Shown piece after piece: positions 36,758-49,088 of a stretch of DNA of 64,000 nucleotides. The notes beneath the pieces were generated by a model. That model did not search any database. It was given only the letters and a program-made list of their open reading frames with translations, and was not told the DNA's origin. Both the position numbers and the translations under genes were made by a program. Source of the stretch: Bigelowiella natans CCMP2755 (Eukaryota; Cercozoa; Chlorarachniophyceae); assembly GCA_000320545.1 (NCBI GenBank), contig ADNK01001859.1, forward strand, positions 38,501 through 102,500. Reading direction: 5' to 3'. The number at the start of each line of letters is the position of its first letter. The stretch's first letter is position 1.

Positions 36758-37900
36758 GAGAGAGAAGGAGAGAGGAGAGAGAAGGAGAGAGGAGAGAGAA
36801 GGAGAGAATATCTGTCATTCTCATCAAACGTCACACCTTAGCATAAACAATTTCGCTTCCTTTTCCGTCATTTTCCCCATCACACGAACGATCTCTCGCA
36901 CCTGATAATTAAGCAGACTCATTTATCCTTATCGTCGCTGTTGCCACACATTGGAAATAATATCACAACAGATTCTTAAATGATCTCTCATCCTTTTGTC
37001 GACCTGATTCCTCACATCATTAGGCATCTTCTGTGCATTCCCAGCAAGCATGAAATGTCCTGATAAGTTAAATAATTAGCATTGGGTGATTATGGACGTA
37101 TCAATGCACATCGTGGTACCATCGTCGCCTCACTATCACCACCACTAACACCACCAACAGCATCGTATGCACTAAAAGCTCCTAGCCATCCAACCTTGTC
37201 TCTTTCCAAGAACTTCCCATATAATCTCCTTCTGCTCGGCAAGTTTGTGTTGAACGTATACCTGCCAATCAGAATTATCATCACCACCACCACCACCACC
37301 ACCAGCACGTTGTAGAAGCAGGCAGGATCAACAACCTTCTTTTCTGTATCCCTTGAGAATGCTGCATAGAAGCCGGAGATGGTTCTCTGCTCCTCTTCTT
37401 CCTCCACCTCTACTTCCTTCTTCTGGCTCTTGTTGCCATCATCATCACCATCATCATCCCGGTTGTGAGCACCGCACATCTGATTCCATTCCTAATGATC
37501 AAAGAGGTACGATTATATTCGTCATAGTGCAAACACAGGCAGCAAGATACTTTATATGTCACAGCAGCAGAGCAGCTACAACTAGTTACCTTTTCATACA
37601 GAAAGTCCTTCTTCCTATACCGATTACCAAAGAACACATAGATGTTGTTGCTGCTGCTACCTCTACCTGCAGCATCACCTAATGATGATGATGATGATGA
37701 TTAAAACCACATGAAGAAAGAAACCATCTGGAGGATGTGAGCAATTTGACCGTACCTTTCTCCTTATCACACGACCCCACACCGTTTCTTCTTGTTTTGC
37801 TGTGTAGTAGCAAGTGCTGCTGGCGTTGTTGACACATCGACATAAATGGAGCTATTCCCGTGCCAGGCCCCACCATGATAACAGGCTAACACAGCAATTA

Positions 37901-37932
<32 letters not shown>

Positions 37933-38574
37933 ATAGTGTCATACAGCCATACCACAACATACAACCAAATGAATAGTGAGGCAGTGATGGGAAGGAGTAG
38001 CAGCGAACAATCAACATCAGATATAGCATCGTAGCAAAAACGACTACTACTACTACTACTACTACTACTACTGCTACTACTGCTACTACTGCTACTATTG
38101 CTCCAACTACCTTCGTCAGATCTGCAGGCATACGAAAGCTTCCCTTGCTATCTCAAGTCAAACAAACAAAGTATATAGTATGTGTGTGTGTGTGTGTGTG
38201 TGTGTCTTTCATATAAACTTTACATAACATGCACGCATATTCTATAAAGTCCAAAGAAATGCCAAAAAGCGACGACCTGAACGATACAGGCACCAGAAAC
38301 TTAGTCCCTTCCTCCTTTCCTTCCTTTGGATCCAAGCTCGCAAGCGTATTATTGCGTGCAAGAACAGCAATCATCTGCAGGAATATACCGCCGTCTATAT
38401 GTCCGTGTAGTTGTGTGTGTGTGTGTGTGTGTTTGTGACTTTCATGGATATAGTAGCAGCAGAAACAGGAACAAGAACTACCATGATGAGCAAATGCCCT
38501 CCTTCTGTCGTTTAAAAGGCGTTTTGTATGATACGACAGCCATGCAGATATGCGCCTGTTGTATATAAATATAT

Positions 38575-38609
<35 letters not shown>

Positions 38610-39161
38610 GTGTGTGTCTAACAACAAATTAACATTAACATTATCACCATTCTATCTAATAGCAGGACATCCCTTGAATTAGCTTCTACTTTGAGAATTT
38701 AATTGTGATCGCAATGACCTGGTTCGGGTACTTTAAGCAGGAAGATGCGATCGAAAATTGCCGAGCCTTTTGACACCCGTTATCATAATCATCACAATCA
38801 CTCACATCTGCTGTCGGTCAGAAGATGGTTAAATTTATACAACAGCGACAAGCGGGGTGAGGAATTGTTGGCTCTCTACTGGTGTCTTTGGTTCAGTTGA
38901 TTTATCACGGAAATTAAACTTTTTGTACAGTAGTCTTCCCGATAAAACCCCTTACCACCACCACCACCACTACCACCGCCAACCATCACCCCCCACCTTG
39001 ATTCTGGGTATATGAGAGATTAAGTAGCTCAAAGGCAGCTTCATCACCGAAAACAAACAGCACGAGGGCACCAAGGCAGCAGTTATGTCTCAATCAGTGC
39101 ATGTTATAATACCGTCAAATCAGGTCGACGATATTTGGAAGAAAAAGCGTATTGGAATCTC

Positions 39162-39209
<48 letters not shown>

Positions 39210-39543
39210 TTCTTCTTCGATCCATCTCTCACATACATGCTGACTGACAACGATGGATTAGACCTGTTTTGATACGATGCTGGCTGCTGCTACTAATACT
39301 ACAACATTTACTACCATTACACTGCTACCTCTGCTGATTTGAAATCTTGAAGAACCTGCATCATTATCATCGTCGTTGTCGTCATCATCATCATTACCAC
39401 AATCATTAAGAGCGATTTTGACAACGATGAAGCCATGCAGGAAGGAGAAGAAGGAGAGGGAGAGGCGCGTTTGAAGACGATAAAAAAGTACATGCTGCGG
39501 GGGAAAATGGGGTCAAATAATAAATACACAATATGCATGCAGC

Positions 39544-39589
<46 letters not shown>

Positions 39590-41357
39590 CTACTATAAAA
39601 ATCAACGTTCATGCCACCTCCAAATATGTCCTCTTCTCCCTCTGATTGTAGACGTATAAATCCAGCTAAAAGAAAGAGTGTGAGTTATTTACAGCGATGG
39701 CGTCGGTACGGTAGCATGTACGTGATTGTGACAAAATCATAAGTATACATGCAACAGCTACCTGTCCTTCGGCGGAAACGAATTCCTCCAGCTTCTCCCT
39801 TAAAGATGAGATGGTTAGTTTAAAGGAGGAAGAAGAACAAGAACAAAAAGAAAAAGAGCATCGAAGGAGGATCATATCAGCTCGAAGCACAACGCAGAAG
39901 CAGCAGCAGCAGCAGGAGCAGCAGATGGTGATGATGTGGACTTGCTTGCGAACTTGTAGTAGCATTGAAAGAATGGCGATAAAACGCAAGGAGAACAAGT
40001 TGTTCGCAGGACGATGAAGAGCAGGTTGTGAAATCGAGGATTACTTTTGCATCTCGTCCGAGGCGAAGTGGGCCAGCACCTTATTACACCGGGGGGGGGG
40101 GGGGGGTAAGGGGGGAGGTAGTATGTTCATGCCCGCGCACACATCATCACTTCTATTAAACATTCCTGATGGAATGGCCATCGTCATCATCACCAGGGTC
40201 ATCATCATCACCGCTATCATGATATGGAAGTAAGCACCAAGCAGGCAATTTCATACTCGACCCACATCTACTACGTGTCCAGCAACTATCACAACTAATG
40301 ATCTCTGCTGCTACTGATACCAGGCACAACTACTACTACTACTTCTACTACTACCTCAAAAAAGTATCTTCCCGGTGTACCAAATACGTCTGAACAACAA
40401 TAACAACAAATTATGGCAACGGCGACGGTGATGGCGACGACGACGAAAGATATATTTGTAAGATAGGCAGTAACAAACAGAATCTTGAGCGTACTGACCG
40501 AGGTATATTGTGAATAGGTCAATAGCGGATATGAGAGAAGGCAGCGTAGAAGATAAACCTGCGGCAATGATCATATCTCTCATGGACGATGATTATAAAT
40601 CATGCAAACCAATCGAGACATCGTGACCCATGACCTATTATTTCCTCTCATGATCGTTACAATGATCATCATCATGATCGACATCATCACCATCATCATC
40701 ATCGTCGTCGTCGTCATCCAGATCATTTCTACGAACGCCGAAAACGAATCGCGGACTGACCCTCTGCACTGAAATCCCTGAGAAATCGGGGGGCTTCCTC
40801 ATTTACCGCGATCGATATCATCTACCCGCCGATGATCAAAACAGAGACAAATGAGCGAACGGTGGAGGGAGGGGCTAATACTGGAGAAAGAGGAGAGTAT
40901 TATAAGAGACAGAGAGGAAGCATCGCTCCTCTCTCCGAGAGGGCTTTCGTGAATTTTAAAAAAATGATAAGAGAGATGTTTGTAGAACTACAAATATGGG
41001 GTGGGGCGGAGGAGACGAAAACTAAGTAAATATTGCTGTAGTGGAAAATGTTGGAGTTGGATATGCTACTAATACATCGTTTGGGTCGAGGCCAAGCTGC
41101 TCTAGAGCTTTCAAAACGCCTAACAATGTCAATTGAACAGCATATTCAAATCACTCGTTTCGGATGAAGACTTGCAAAAAAAAGACGACGAATCGAAGAA
41201 TCGGAAGGTGTGAGATCATCGAGGAGTCGAAAGCCCCTTCTTTTCTTCTTGTTGTTGTTTTCTTTGCAGCAGAACATTCAAGATTCTGATAACACCGCTC
41301 ATCCTGGCCTGTGACATGGGCTTCAGGAAAATAACCTTGGCCAATAACATTCATTAC

Positions 41358-41388
<31 letters not shown>

Positions 41389-42508
41389 TGTTCTTTGTGT
41401 ATACTTTTATGATTCTATATATACTGCTACCTCCACGATGATTTTGAGGATAGACATCTAACACATCTCCGGGCTCAAAAGATATTGCTGCTACTGCTGG
41501 GTGCGACACGTCCTCTAAATCATCATATCGTTCTCCTCCTCCTCCTTTCTGTTGCTGCCGTCTCCTCCGATCATTGGCAAAGTCGAAAACGATGTGACGA
41601 ACATCCTTTTAGTAGAGGAGGAGCAAACAAGTAGCTGAGGAAGACAGAACAATGCGTTTGGTTTGGTCTTTTTCTTCTTCTTCTCTTTCTCCTTCAATGC
41701 TTTTCCTCGCTGTTTCTCTAGTTCTCGTTCCTACGTATTACTACCTGCGAGTGGTCCGCAGCCGTGAGCCTCCTGTTTTCAATAATCTCTCCCAGAAGAA
41801 TCTAGCAAAGCCACAACACAAAAGAGTGATATATGCATAGTACACTACACTTCAAAATATATTATATTATATATAACAACCGACATGAGACAGGCAGACA
41901 GGGGCAATGACAGCAAGCATGGAGAGATCAGTACCACACTCACGAAAGCCATATCATTCAGCCACAACAACCCACCTCTTTTCTATTAGAGAATGACTGT
42001 AGTTGTTTCGACGATAAGGTCCTGCATAAGGGCAGCGGTGACGCCGAGCATGATGACGACGATGGCGTCGTAGAAGAAGAAGAAGAAGAAGATAATGATG
42101 CTTTTCCATCCAACCGCTTCTGCTTTTTCGCTGTCTTTACCGTTACAACCTTTGCCACATATACGGGAGGCAACAATCGACCTCTAGGCAGAGGCTTTAA
42201 GCTCTGAGAAAGAAAGAAGAAAAAGGTATTGACGATGAGGAGCCGAAGACCGTACTATGTACATGATACAATACTGCAACTAATATACTGTACCGAAGGG
42301 ATCATTTTGTTTAGTTTAGCCCAGAGGCCATCTAACCAGGGATTGAGCTTCTCTAAGAATAAAAGAAAGGAGGGAGAGAGAGGAGTCAGCAATGCATTGC
42401 AAGCACGCTGAGAGTAGTTGATATGCATCGGAGGCTGCTTTACCGTCATATCCAAGGTTATCTTGGTCATCTCCTAAGCCTCTGGGGTGAAATGCTTCCG
42501 CCCCTGTA

Positions 42509-42545
<37 letters not shown>

Positions 42546-43703
42546 ATAATTTTATATTTCTTTTTTAAAAAAATAACATTGAAGTGTGTGTGTTAGTGGG
42601 CATCCATAAATATTTGCCCCATGAAGCACCAGCACAAATTAAAAACTGATGATCGATCACCACCTAAGTCGAGCAGTCGCTGATGCAACCTCCGTGCAAC
42701 AGCATTGTACACCGGATACGAGGAATCACCCAATCCAAATACCGTAAACTGGGTGGGTGGTATATTTGGGTTCATAGGTGGTAAGTGAATACACTTAAAA
42801 GACACACTTTTATTAAAATGTTTGATGTAATTTTTAAAGAATATAATATATATAAAAAATTATTAGGTGGACAACGAAGAATTCTATCCTATTTTATCTA
42901 TCATTATCTTGCTACAAACTTATGAATACTACTGCTACTACTACTACTCCTACTGCTACTACTACTTTAAGGGTCTTGAGCGAGCTTCGAGGAATATCCT
43001 TCCTCCGGAGGAACCTCCAAAACTTCTGCATGTTTGCTGGCGCCTCTGCCTGGCCTGATTGACGATGAAGGGTCATTGAGATTCGATCAGATTACGTAAT
43101 ATAAGCCTATATTATCAGTCAAACACCTGTAGTCGAAGCAATAAAAACGACCAGCTCCTCGGATGGAAGATTGGTTCGATTATAACTAATAGACGGTGTA
43201 CAATTTGTAAAAGCAGCAGCATCAGAAGCACGGTGCAAAGGAACTCGTTGTTTGAGTAGCATCCACAACTGAGTGATACCTATCCATAGTCTTCAAATCG
43301 GGTTCGAAGTGGTATCGTAGAGACTCTCGTGCCACCCTAAAAAAAGAAGAAGAAGAGAAAGAAAAAGAAGGGATGATCGCGTCGATAAGAATGAATCAAT
43401 GCTGAGAACATGTGACTACTGAAAAACTAACCTCTGAGCAACATCACAGGCACAACCCGTCTGTGACCCGTACAATATGAGAAGGCGACGAGATGTAGAG
43501 GGTGCTACTGGTGAGGGAGCCCCTGTCTTCCCAGCTTGGTGTTTGGAGTCGTCCATCGGGTTTTGACTTCTCTGCTGAAGACAGGAAGGTCCCTCCATCT
43601 TCATCGATGTTCTGGGCACAAATTGTTGTCGCAATATCAGAAACGAAGGCTTATTCTTTAGAATCATTGGCATCTCGTCCAAACTTTTATCCCTAAAACA
43701 CAC
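36640..43703 (-). CDS. TAH18: TAH18/NDOR1, NADPH-dependent diflavin oxidoreductase
   Basis: More than 20 short exons encode the whole protein. TAH18 transfers electrons from NADPH through FAD and FMN to Dre2/anamorsin in cytosolic iron-sulfur cluster assembly. FMN domain: RRLLILYGSQTGCACDVAQR (exon ending 43432), ELVVFIASTTG and QAEAPANMQKFWRFL (43054-42966), FTVFGLGDSSYPVYNAVARR (42748-42664) and GDDQDNLGYDG. Linker and FAD domain: ENRRLTAADHSQ, FEPGDVLDVYPQN, LEQLGLDPND, REKLEEFVSAEGQ, DLYVYNQREKRTYLEV, VLQDFKSAE, PLSYLISHIPRI and QFSIASSCLKYPNQV (FAD-binding R-x-F-S). NADPH domain: RQKEGICSSW, VIMVGPGTGIAPFMSMCQQR, LFFGNRYRKKDFLYE, YVQHKLAEQKEIIWEVL and GHFMLAGNAQKMPNDV. The C-terminus KRRYVQETWA-stop (36640) matches the family's invariant aromatic end. 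Acidic and poly-Ser insertions coded by microsatellites interrupt the fold. The start within 43703-43498 is uncertain. Confidence 0.9.
39541..39590. repeat. Microsatellite (TA)n in TAH18 intron
   Basis: An almost pure TA run lies just downstream, on the minus strand, of the DLYVYNQREKRTYLEV exon. Confidence 0.9.
40091..40106. repeat. Poly-G run
   Basis: Sixteen consecutive G on the plus strand (C on the TAH18 sense strand), within a TAH18 intron. Such pure runs are prone to sequencing and assembly error. Confidence 0.9.
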
Positions 43704-43735
43704 CGCTCAATTTCCATGGATTTTGATTTGAACAA

Positions 43736-43903
43736 TGCAACGATTTTGGTTTGCAGCAGCAGGTGCTCCTACGACAGACAAAGAAATTGACAGGGCTTTC
43801 CGTCGAATCAAGATCGATGTTTTTGCTGCTGCACGTCAATCTGATGATTCTCCTCCGTTCCCAGTTTCCATTGAAGACCCGTTCGAGTGGACCAGTGCCT
43901 AGA
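43736..43903 (+). CDS. Short open frame, possible small protein
   Basis: ATG 43736 opens a 55-codon frame (MQRFWFAAAGAPTTDKEIDR...DPFEWTSA-stop). Its composition is more protein-like than the microsatellite frames, and it lies directly upstream of TAH18 on the other strand. A piece (DKEIDRAFRRIKIDVF) looks helical. It could be the 5' part of the retroelement fragment that follows or a small gene. No family is recognised. Confidence 0.25.
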
Positions 43904-43981
43904 CCTTGTCCTCACTCCAGTTGTCACCTTGGTTGTGCCACTCTGCACCATCAGGGTGCTGACAAGTCCTCGCAATGATTT

Positions 43982-44278
43982 TTGTTGAGGCGCTGCTGCT
44001 TGTTTGCGCTTGTCACCCGTGTGGTTCGTGGTGAGTGCCACAGCCAGGTTCTTTGCACTGGAACGCCACGAGGGACGGTCAAAGTGGTGCCACTCGTTCG
44101 ATGCCAGTTTGACAATGACACGACCCTGAAACACTTGCTCTGGTCTTGTGTCAAGTCACAGAGCTCAGGACCTGAGGACGTGCTAGCGTGGTTCTGGAAC
44201 AAGGTCAGACGCCTTCTTTCTTGTCATCGTCCTTCTGAACAAAGCGGGCTAGCGAGGTTTTGGGTCGCAGGAACTTGA
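43982..44278 (+). mobile_element. Possible LINE remnant (reverse-transcriptase C-terminal zinc finger)
   Basis: An open frame contains RCQFDNDTTLKHLLWSC followed by an aromatic helix (LAWFWNKVRRLL). The spacing C...D-T-T-x2-H-L-L-W-x-C matches the zf-RVT domain found after the reverse transcriptase of non-LTR retrotransposons, although the first C-x2-C pair is incomplete. No reverse transcriptase core or endonuclease is present in the window. The flanking 44.3-44.85 kb is GC-rich and not coding in any frame; it could be the element's 3' UTR. The call rests on one short motif. Confidence 0.35.
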
Positions 44279-45334
44279 AACCACGCTGGCAAGTTTGTGA
44301 TGGGCTCTGGGTGCAAGGACGGGGGTGCTTGAATCGCCTGACGTCGCATCACGTTGCACTCATCGTGCATGCAGCGATGTGCGCGGTTCACGCGTGCTTT
44401 GCACCTGGTTGGTGTTGATCGTGGCGCGAGCTGCGAGCTGCGAGTGCACGGGTTTCGCCGCAAGGCTGTCACTAGCGTCACGTCGGCGACGCCAGCACGA
44501 CATGCGTGCGACAAAAAGTTGGTCGTGTCACGTGCACACACACGTGTGGCGTGACCAAACCAGCAAAGCACGCTGGCCTTGGTGGGCGTTGCGGCATGCG
44601 CGCGATGTGGATCAATCAAACTTGTCGCGCGTGTGTGCATGCATGCAAGCGGGTCGGCGCTGAGCAGCTCCAGATGTCAGCTGATCCTGCACGCTAGCAC
44701 GAATGCCATTGTGATCAAACAAATGGACATGGCTAGATGGGGTCCAGGTCGATCTTCTGCACTCTGGTCCCCAGGAGCAGAGTCAGAGAGACATGATGTT
44801 GTCAGTGGACCTTTGCATTCTGATTCCAAATTGGAAGATGATTGACTCAAATTGCATCTAGGGCATGCATTTTTCTTTGGAATTGAAAGGATCAAAAAGT
44901 TCACTGAGAGGTAGAGAGCACAAATGACTCTAGGACTGGCTGAGCATCGTGCTGGAGTTGTGCAAAGCTGGAAAGTGCAAAACATCGAAAAATTCCAAAA
45001 AATTTTTTTTCATCATTGGACATGCGCAATGTCCGCAATTTCCATTTGCATGATCCTTGATGAATCACAGCTCGTTCTCATTGGGTTGCTTTTTCAATGT
45101 TGAAAGTCAAAGAATTGTTCAATTTTGTTTTGTTTTGGTCCACCCATTTCTTTTGAAAACATGACAGACCGTTTCATTTGAATGAACATTTTGGTTCATT
45201 TTGTGTGCAAATTTTGCTTTCTGTTGACATCACTGCAGCTTTTTTTCTTTTGATTTGTTGAACATTTTGCAACATCCACATTTTCATCAGTTCAGCACGG
45301 AGCAAAGAATCAACTCTACTAACGTCCCTTTGAA
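44279..45334. other. Non-coding stretch: GC-rich then AT-rich
   Basis: Positions 44280-44860 are GC-rich with many CACGTG, GCATGC and TCACG words, unlike any other part of the window. From about 44980 to 45330 the sequence becomes T-rich. No gene is supported. The GC-rich part adjoins the putative LINE fragment and may belong to it. Confidence 0.4.
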
Positions 45335-46849
45335 TCAATTAGACACTGCATATTGAAGAAAATAGGTGTTACAGATCATGGCAACGAAGAAGCCCACATC
45401 GACCTGAATGGTGTACTCCTCAACTGATTCACGATGAACTTCTGAAACCCTTTTGGTAGTTTCAATTTGATTGAAGAAAACTACAATGAAGAGAACCACC
45501 ACGACAGGGATGATCATTGAAGCAATGGCGATTAGGTACCAAAGCTTGTTTAATATTTGCCCTTCCTTCTGGCTCTGTTCTGTTTTTTTAACAACTCTTC
45601 CTTGGCGATTTTTCTGTTGAATTTTGGGTAAAGTTTCGGCCGTTTTGACATTGGAATCTACGTTGCTGACATTGTGTTCTGTTTTGATATACTTTGGAGA
45701 CGACGTTTTCCATTCTAATTGTGTCTTCGAGGAAGGACTGCACATCATACGAACTTCCTTGGATGACTTGCTCACCGATAGTTCTCTCCATTCGGTGTTG
45801 AATCTGGACTGTTTCTGGGATATAGGATTAGTTACCATGTGACTCGATTCATCCTTTTGCGAGATCTTTTCTGCCTTTTGATTTTTCTGACCCTTCATTG
45901 GGGTATGCAATGCTGAAGAAACTGTTGTAGACTGTTTGGATTTCTTCCGCGAATGTGCCTCAAATATATATGTTCTCAGTTTAGACAATGATAATATGTA
46001 TTGTGCTCCACCAGAGAGTGCAGCGAAGGATACTGCAAGTTGCTTCGGAGCATTCCAGACAAAAGCATCTGTTATGAGAGTCCCAATTCCAGAGACCAGG
46101 AATATGATGCTTACAATAAACATGGCTGGAAAAATGCGTACAGGAATTTCAAACCAATCTATCTTTCAAAGAATCTATTTTCAACGTACCGGAGAAGCAC
46201 AGTATGGGACTGATTTTAGGGGTTCTCTTTGTCATGTTCACCACACTGTAGAGCGTATTTGATATTACCAGTGCTAAGTACTTATTTTAGAAACATAGCA
46301 TTTTTTGTCATATTTAGCGATGAGCACCGAACACAAAAAGGACCATTATTGTGATGAGCAAGATGGCCTACAAATACAAATTTTGAGATTGAATGTTATT
46401 GGCTTGCTCTACGGATGCACCGTTACGATGTTTGACAAAGCTATTGATGTCCTCCAGTCGCCTCTGAGCGGCTCATGTTCAGTCTGTATGGGTTGCATTT
46501 GACGAGCTTTTTATTTTCATCTGAAATTCAACGTACTGCTATCCAGACAAGTATCACTAGCGCGTTGAATGTTCCAATCCTGAACATAAAAGTGATCAAG
46601 TGTTGTTTCTCAGTTTTGAGGACAGGAAGATCATGCAAACCATCGAATCCGTGTAGCTGGGACACTTCCCTTTTCGAACCACAAGCTTCGAACACCCCGA
46701 ACAAAATTCACCAGCCCCATCGCAAACTTGATGCTGTCGCTTATGACCTACGTGTTGTGAGTTTCACAAATTCGACACACTCGTACCCTACCTATGAGAA
46801 GCGAATGATGAATGATGAACGTACCCATGCAAGCACCACCATGATGTTT
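45335..46849 (-). CDS. Multi-spanning membrane protein, 5' end missing
   Basis: Six exons join in phase: 46849-46825, 46726-46641, 46579-46537, 46483-46427, 46226-46190 and 46125-45335 (stop TAA). Hydrophobic segments in order: NIMVVLAWFAMGLVNFV, IGTFNALVILVWIA, AMFIVSIIFLVSGIGTLITD, LAVSFAALSGGAQYILSL, then a ~130-residue Lys/Ser/Gln-rich cytosolic-type loop. After it come YLIAIASMIIPVVVVLFIVVFF and VGFFVAMICNTYFLQYA. With one more helix upstream this would be a seven-helix topology with a long third loop, as in G-protein-coupled receptors, but no diagnostic motif (DRY, NPxxY) is seen. The first exon or exons upstream of 46849 were not resolved. The gene has no microsatellites, unlike its neighbours. 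Function is unassigned. Confidence 0.65.
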
Positions 46850-47464
46850 CTAAAATGCCAAATTGCCACTCAAAGACTCAAAGAGCCACTGTGGTCCTGC
46901 AACGACAAATCGACTTCTTCCATTACAAAAACGAGTCAGGAGTTAGCACGCTGATCACGGAAGAGCGGAAGAGCTTTTTTTTGTTTCTGGACAGCATTTT
47001 TTCCTTGCGTGCGCTGAGCATCCTTCACATGGAACAACATTGAATTTCGCATTGACGCATGTACTACATCCACGTGCTTTTGCGCGAATCTGTAATCTTC
47101 AACATGATGCGCAACCTGTTTTTCTCATCACGAAATCCATTGCATCTTTGATATGCGACATAAAACATCTCATTATCTTATGATGGATGATGCCCTATGC
47201 TCAGCGGCTTTTCTTTGGAGATGCTACAAAAAATTGCCTAAAATACCTTTTCTCATGAAAAGCTGCTGTGGCTTCTCAGAATAGCTATGTATCTGTTCTT
47301 TCATACAGGTATCAGTTAAAAAAGAGACCATTATTTCTATGCGCCTGAGAAGCTTACCCAAAAAGATGATCAAGTCTGCTTTGATTTCGGCCTTTTCCGG
47401 GGGAATGCGGAGATTTTACTTTATTTTGGAGATGAGCAGTGACACGATTTCTGGTTTTGCTTAG
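46850..47464. other. Spacer and unresolved 5' ends
   Basis: The region must hold the first exon of the minus-strand membrane protein and perhaps the first exon of the plus-strand chromodomain gene. One minus-strand candidate begins at ATG 46922 (MEEVDLSLQDHSGS), but its donor does not phase with the exon at 46849. Nothing else is supported. Confidence 0.35.
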
Positions 47465-49055
47465 GTTTCCCGCCTGCGACAAAAGGATTTGGAGATCTAG
47501 ACTTGGTGCTCCGATCAGATATTGGTCTTAAAAAGCAGCTGCCCAAACCCACTACATCAGAATGTTTCAAGAATAATTATAGGCAAACTTTACACAGCGA
47601 CAAGGTGATTATCTGGTAATCCTATTGCATGTGTACTCTTTTTTCTCCGTACCTTTCTCTGCACAACTCACCCTTCTCTCGTAACATCAAGGGGTGCAGG
47701 ACCGTTGCATCTCCGACGGTCGCCTCGTCGTCTCGCTTTACTTAATGTACTGTGATAGCAGCGAGTATGAACAATGGGGATCGCAATCCGGCCAGAGACA
47801 TCCATCCCTTATAGCAAGTCATAGGTACATCCTTAGCGTATCAAGTAGGCGCTTCCATTACATAACCTCCTTTTCGGCGGTTCAATGTTTATTAGGACGG
47901 TGGGACACGAGGTCCAGTTCTTGGTTCAATGGTCTGGGCCACGAGGAGAGGTAAGCAGCTTTATCACCGCCTGAAGCAAACAAAACTGAGCTACCACGTT
48001 GCCTCACAGACAGTTGCATGGGAACGGGCCGATTCGTTGCCGATCCAACTTACAATGCGGTATTTTGTGAAACGACTGGAAGAAGCTACCGTGGACGAAG
48101 TAGTAGTCTCTAATATGAATCCAGCTATGCGCTCCAAGCGCCAAAATTTGTGCCACCACCCAACCACCACCACCACCACCACCACCACCACCACCTTAAC
48201 GATTGTCGTGTCTACGTAGACGGTCGGTCGACATATGCAGGAGAACAGAAAATTAAGGGGGCAGCTTGAAAGGGTAGTTGGCTTTGCTGTCTCACATAAT
48301 TACTGATTGATTTTCTCTTGAAGAGAAAGAATACGTTCTAAGTACAATTGTCCTCCGCACCAGGTCTCCCAGTATTGGCAGAAGGCAAATCAAAGATGCT
48401 CAATACTGGAGTCGGTTGTGAATATGTTCCAAACAGAGGTTGTGAAAGAGAGATCCATATATAGACAAAATGCAAATCCTAATAAGATTTTCAAAATCTA
48501 TGCACAGTGGTGAGATCCCCCTTGTTCATTATTCGCATTCCCATTGATATCATGTTGTCAGATGAAAAACTTTCAGCAAAATTTTTTTGAGGAAAGCGCC
48601 CGCGGTCTCGGAATTAGCGTGATGACGGGAGGCAACGACGCATCATCTTCGTCACAGACTAATGTAAGAAGCAATGGCCATGGACAGCAACTAGGAATAG
48701 GACCGGGATTGTCAGCACGAATTGCTCACTCGCTCATCAAAATCAAGAGAAACCTCAAGAACCTAGAGAAAAGTAATGGAGGCAAATATGTCGAATGGGA
48801 TAAACTAGGAGGACTATGTACATCAGCGACCGTCATGTGTAATGTGTGGTGTATGGTATTGGATGTGTCATCCGGTAATCTCACATTGTCGCACCTATCC
48901 CTCCTCTCTCCACCCCATATATAGGTGGCGTGTTATCTCCGCAGCAACCTCAGCTTCACCATCAGCAGTCTCATCACATATCCTCCAATCAATCTCATTT
49001 ATCATCATCATTCCCTACAGAACGACATCCATCCTCTCGAAAACGGTATTTCTGT

Positions 49056-49088
<33 letters not shown>

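Noticed and set aside
44224-44640. 138-codon minus-strand frame rich in Cys, Arg and His
   Set aside because: It reflects the GC-rich non-coding sequence, overlaps the LINE-like frame, and has no motif or conserved composition.
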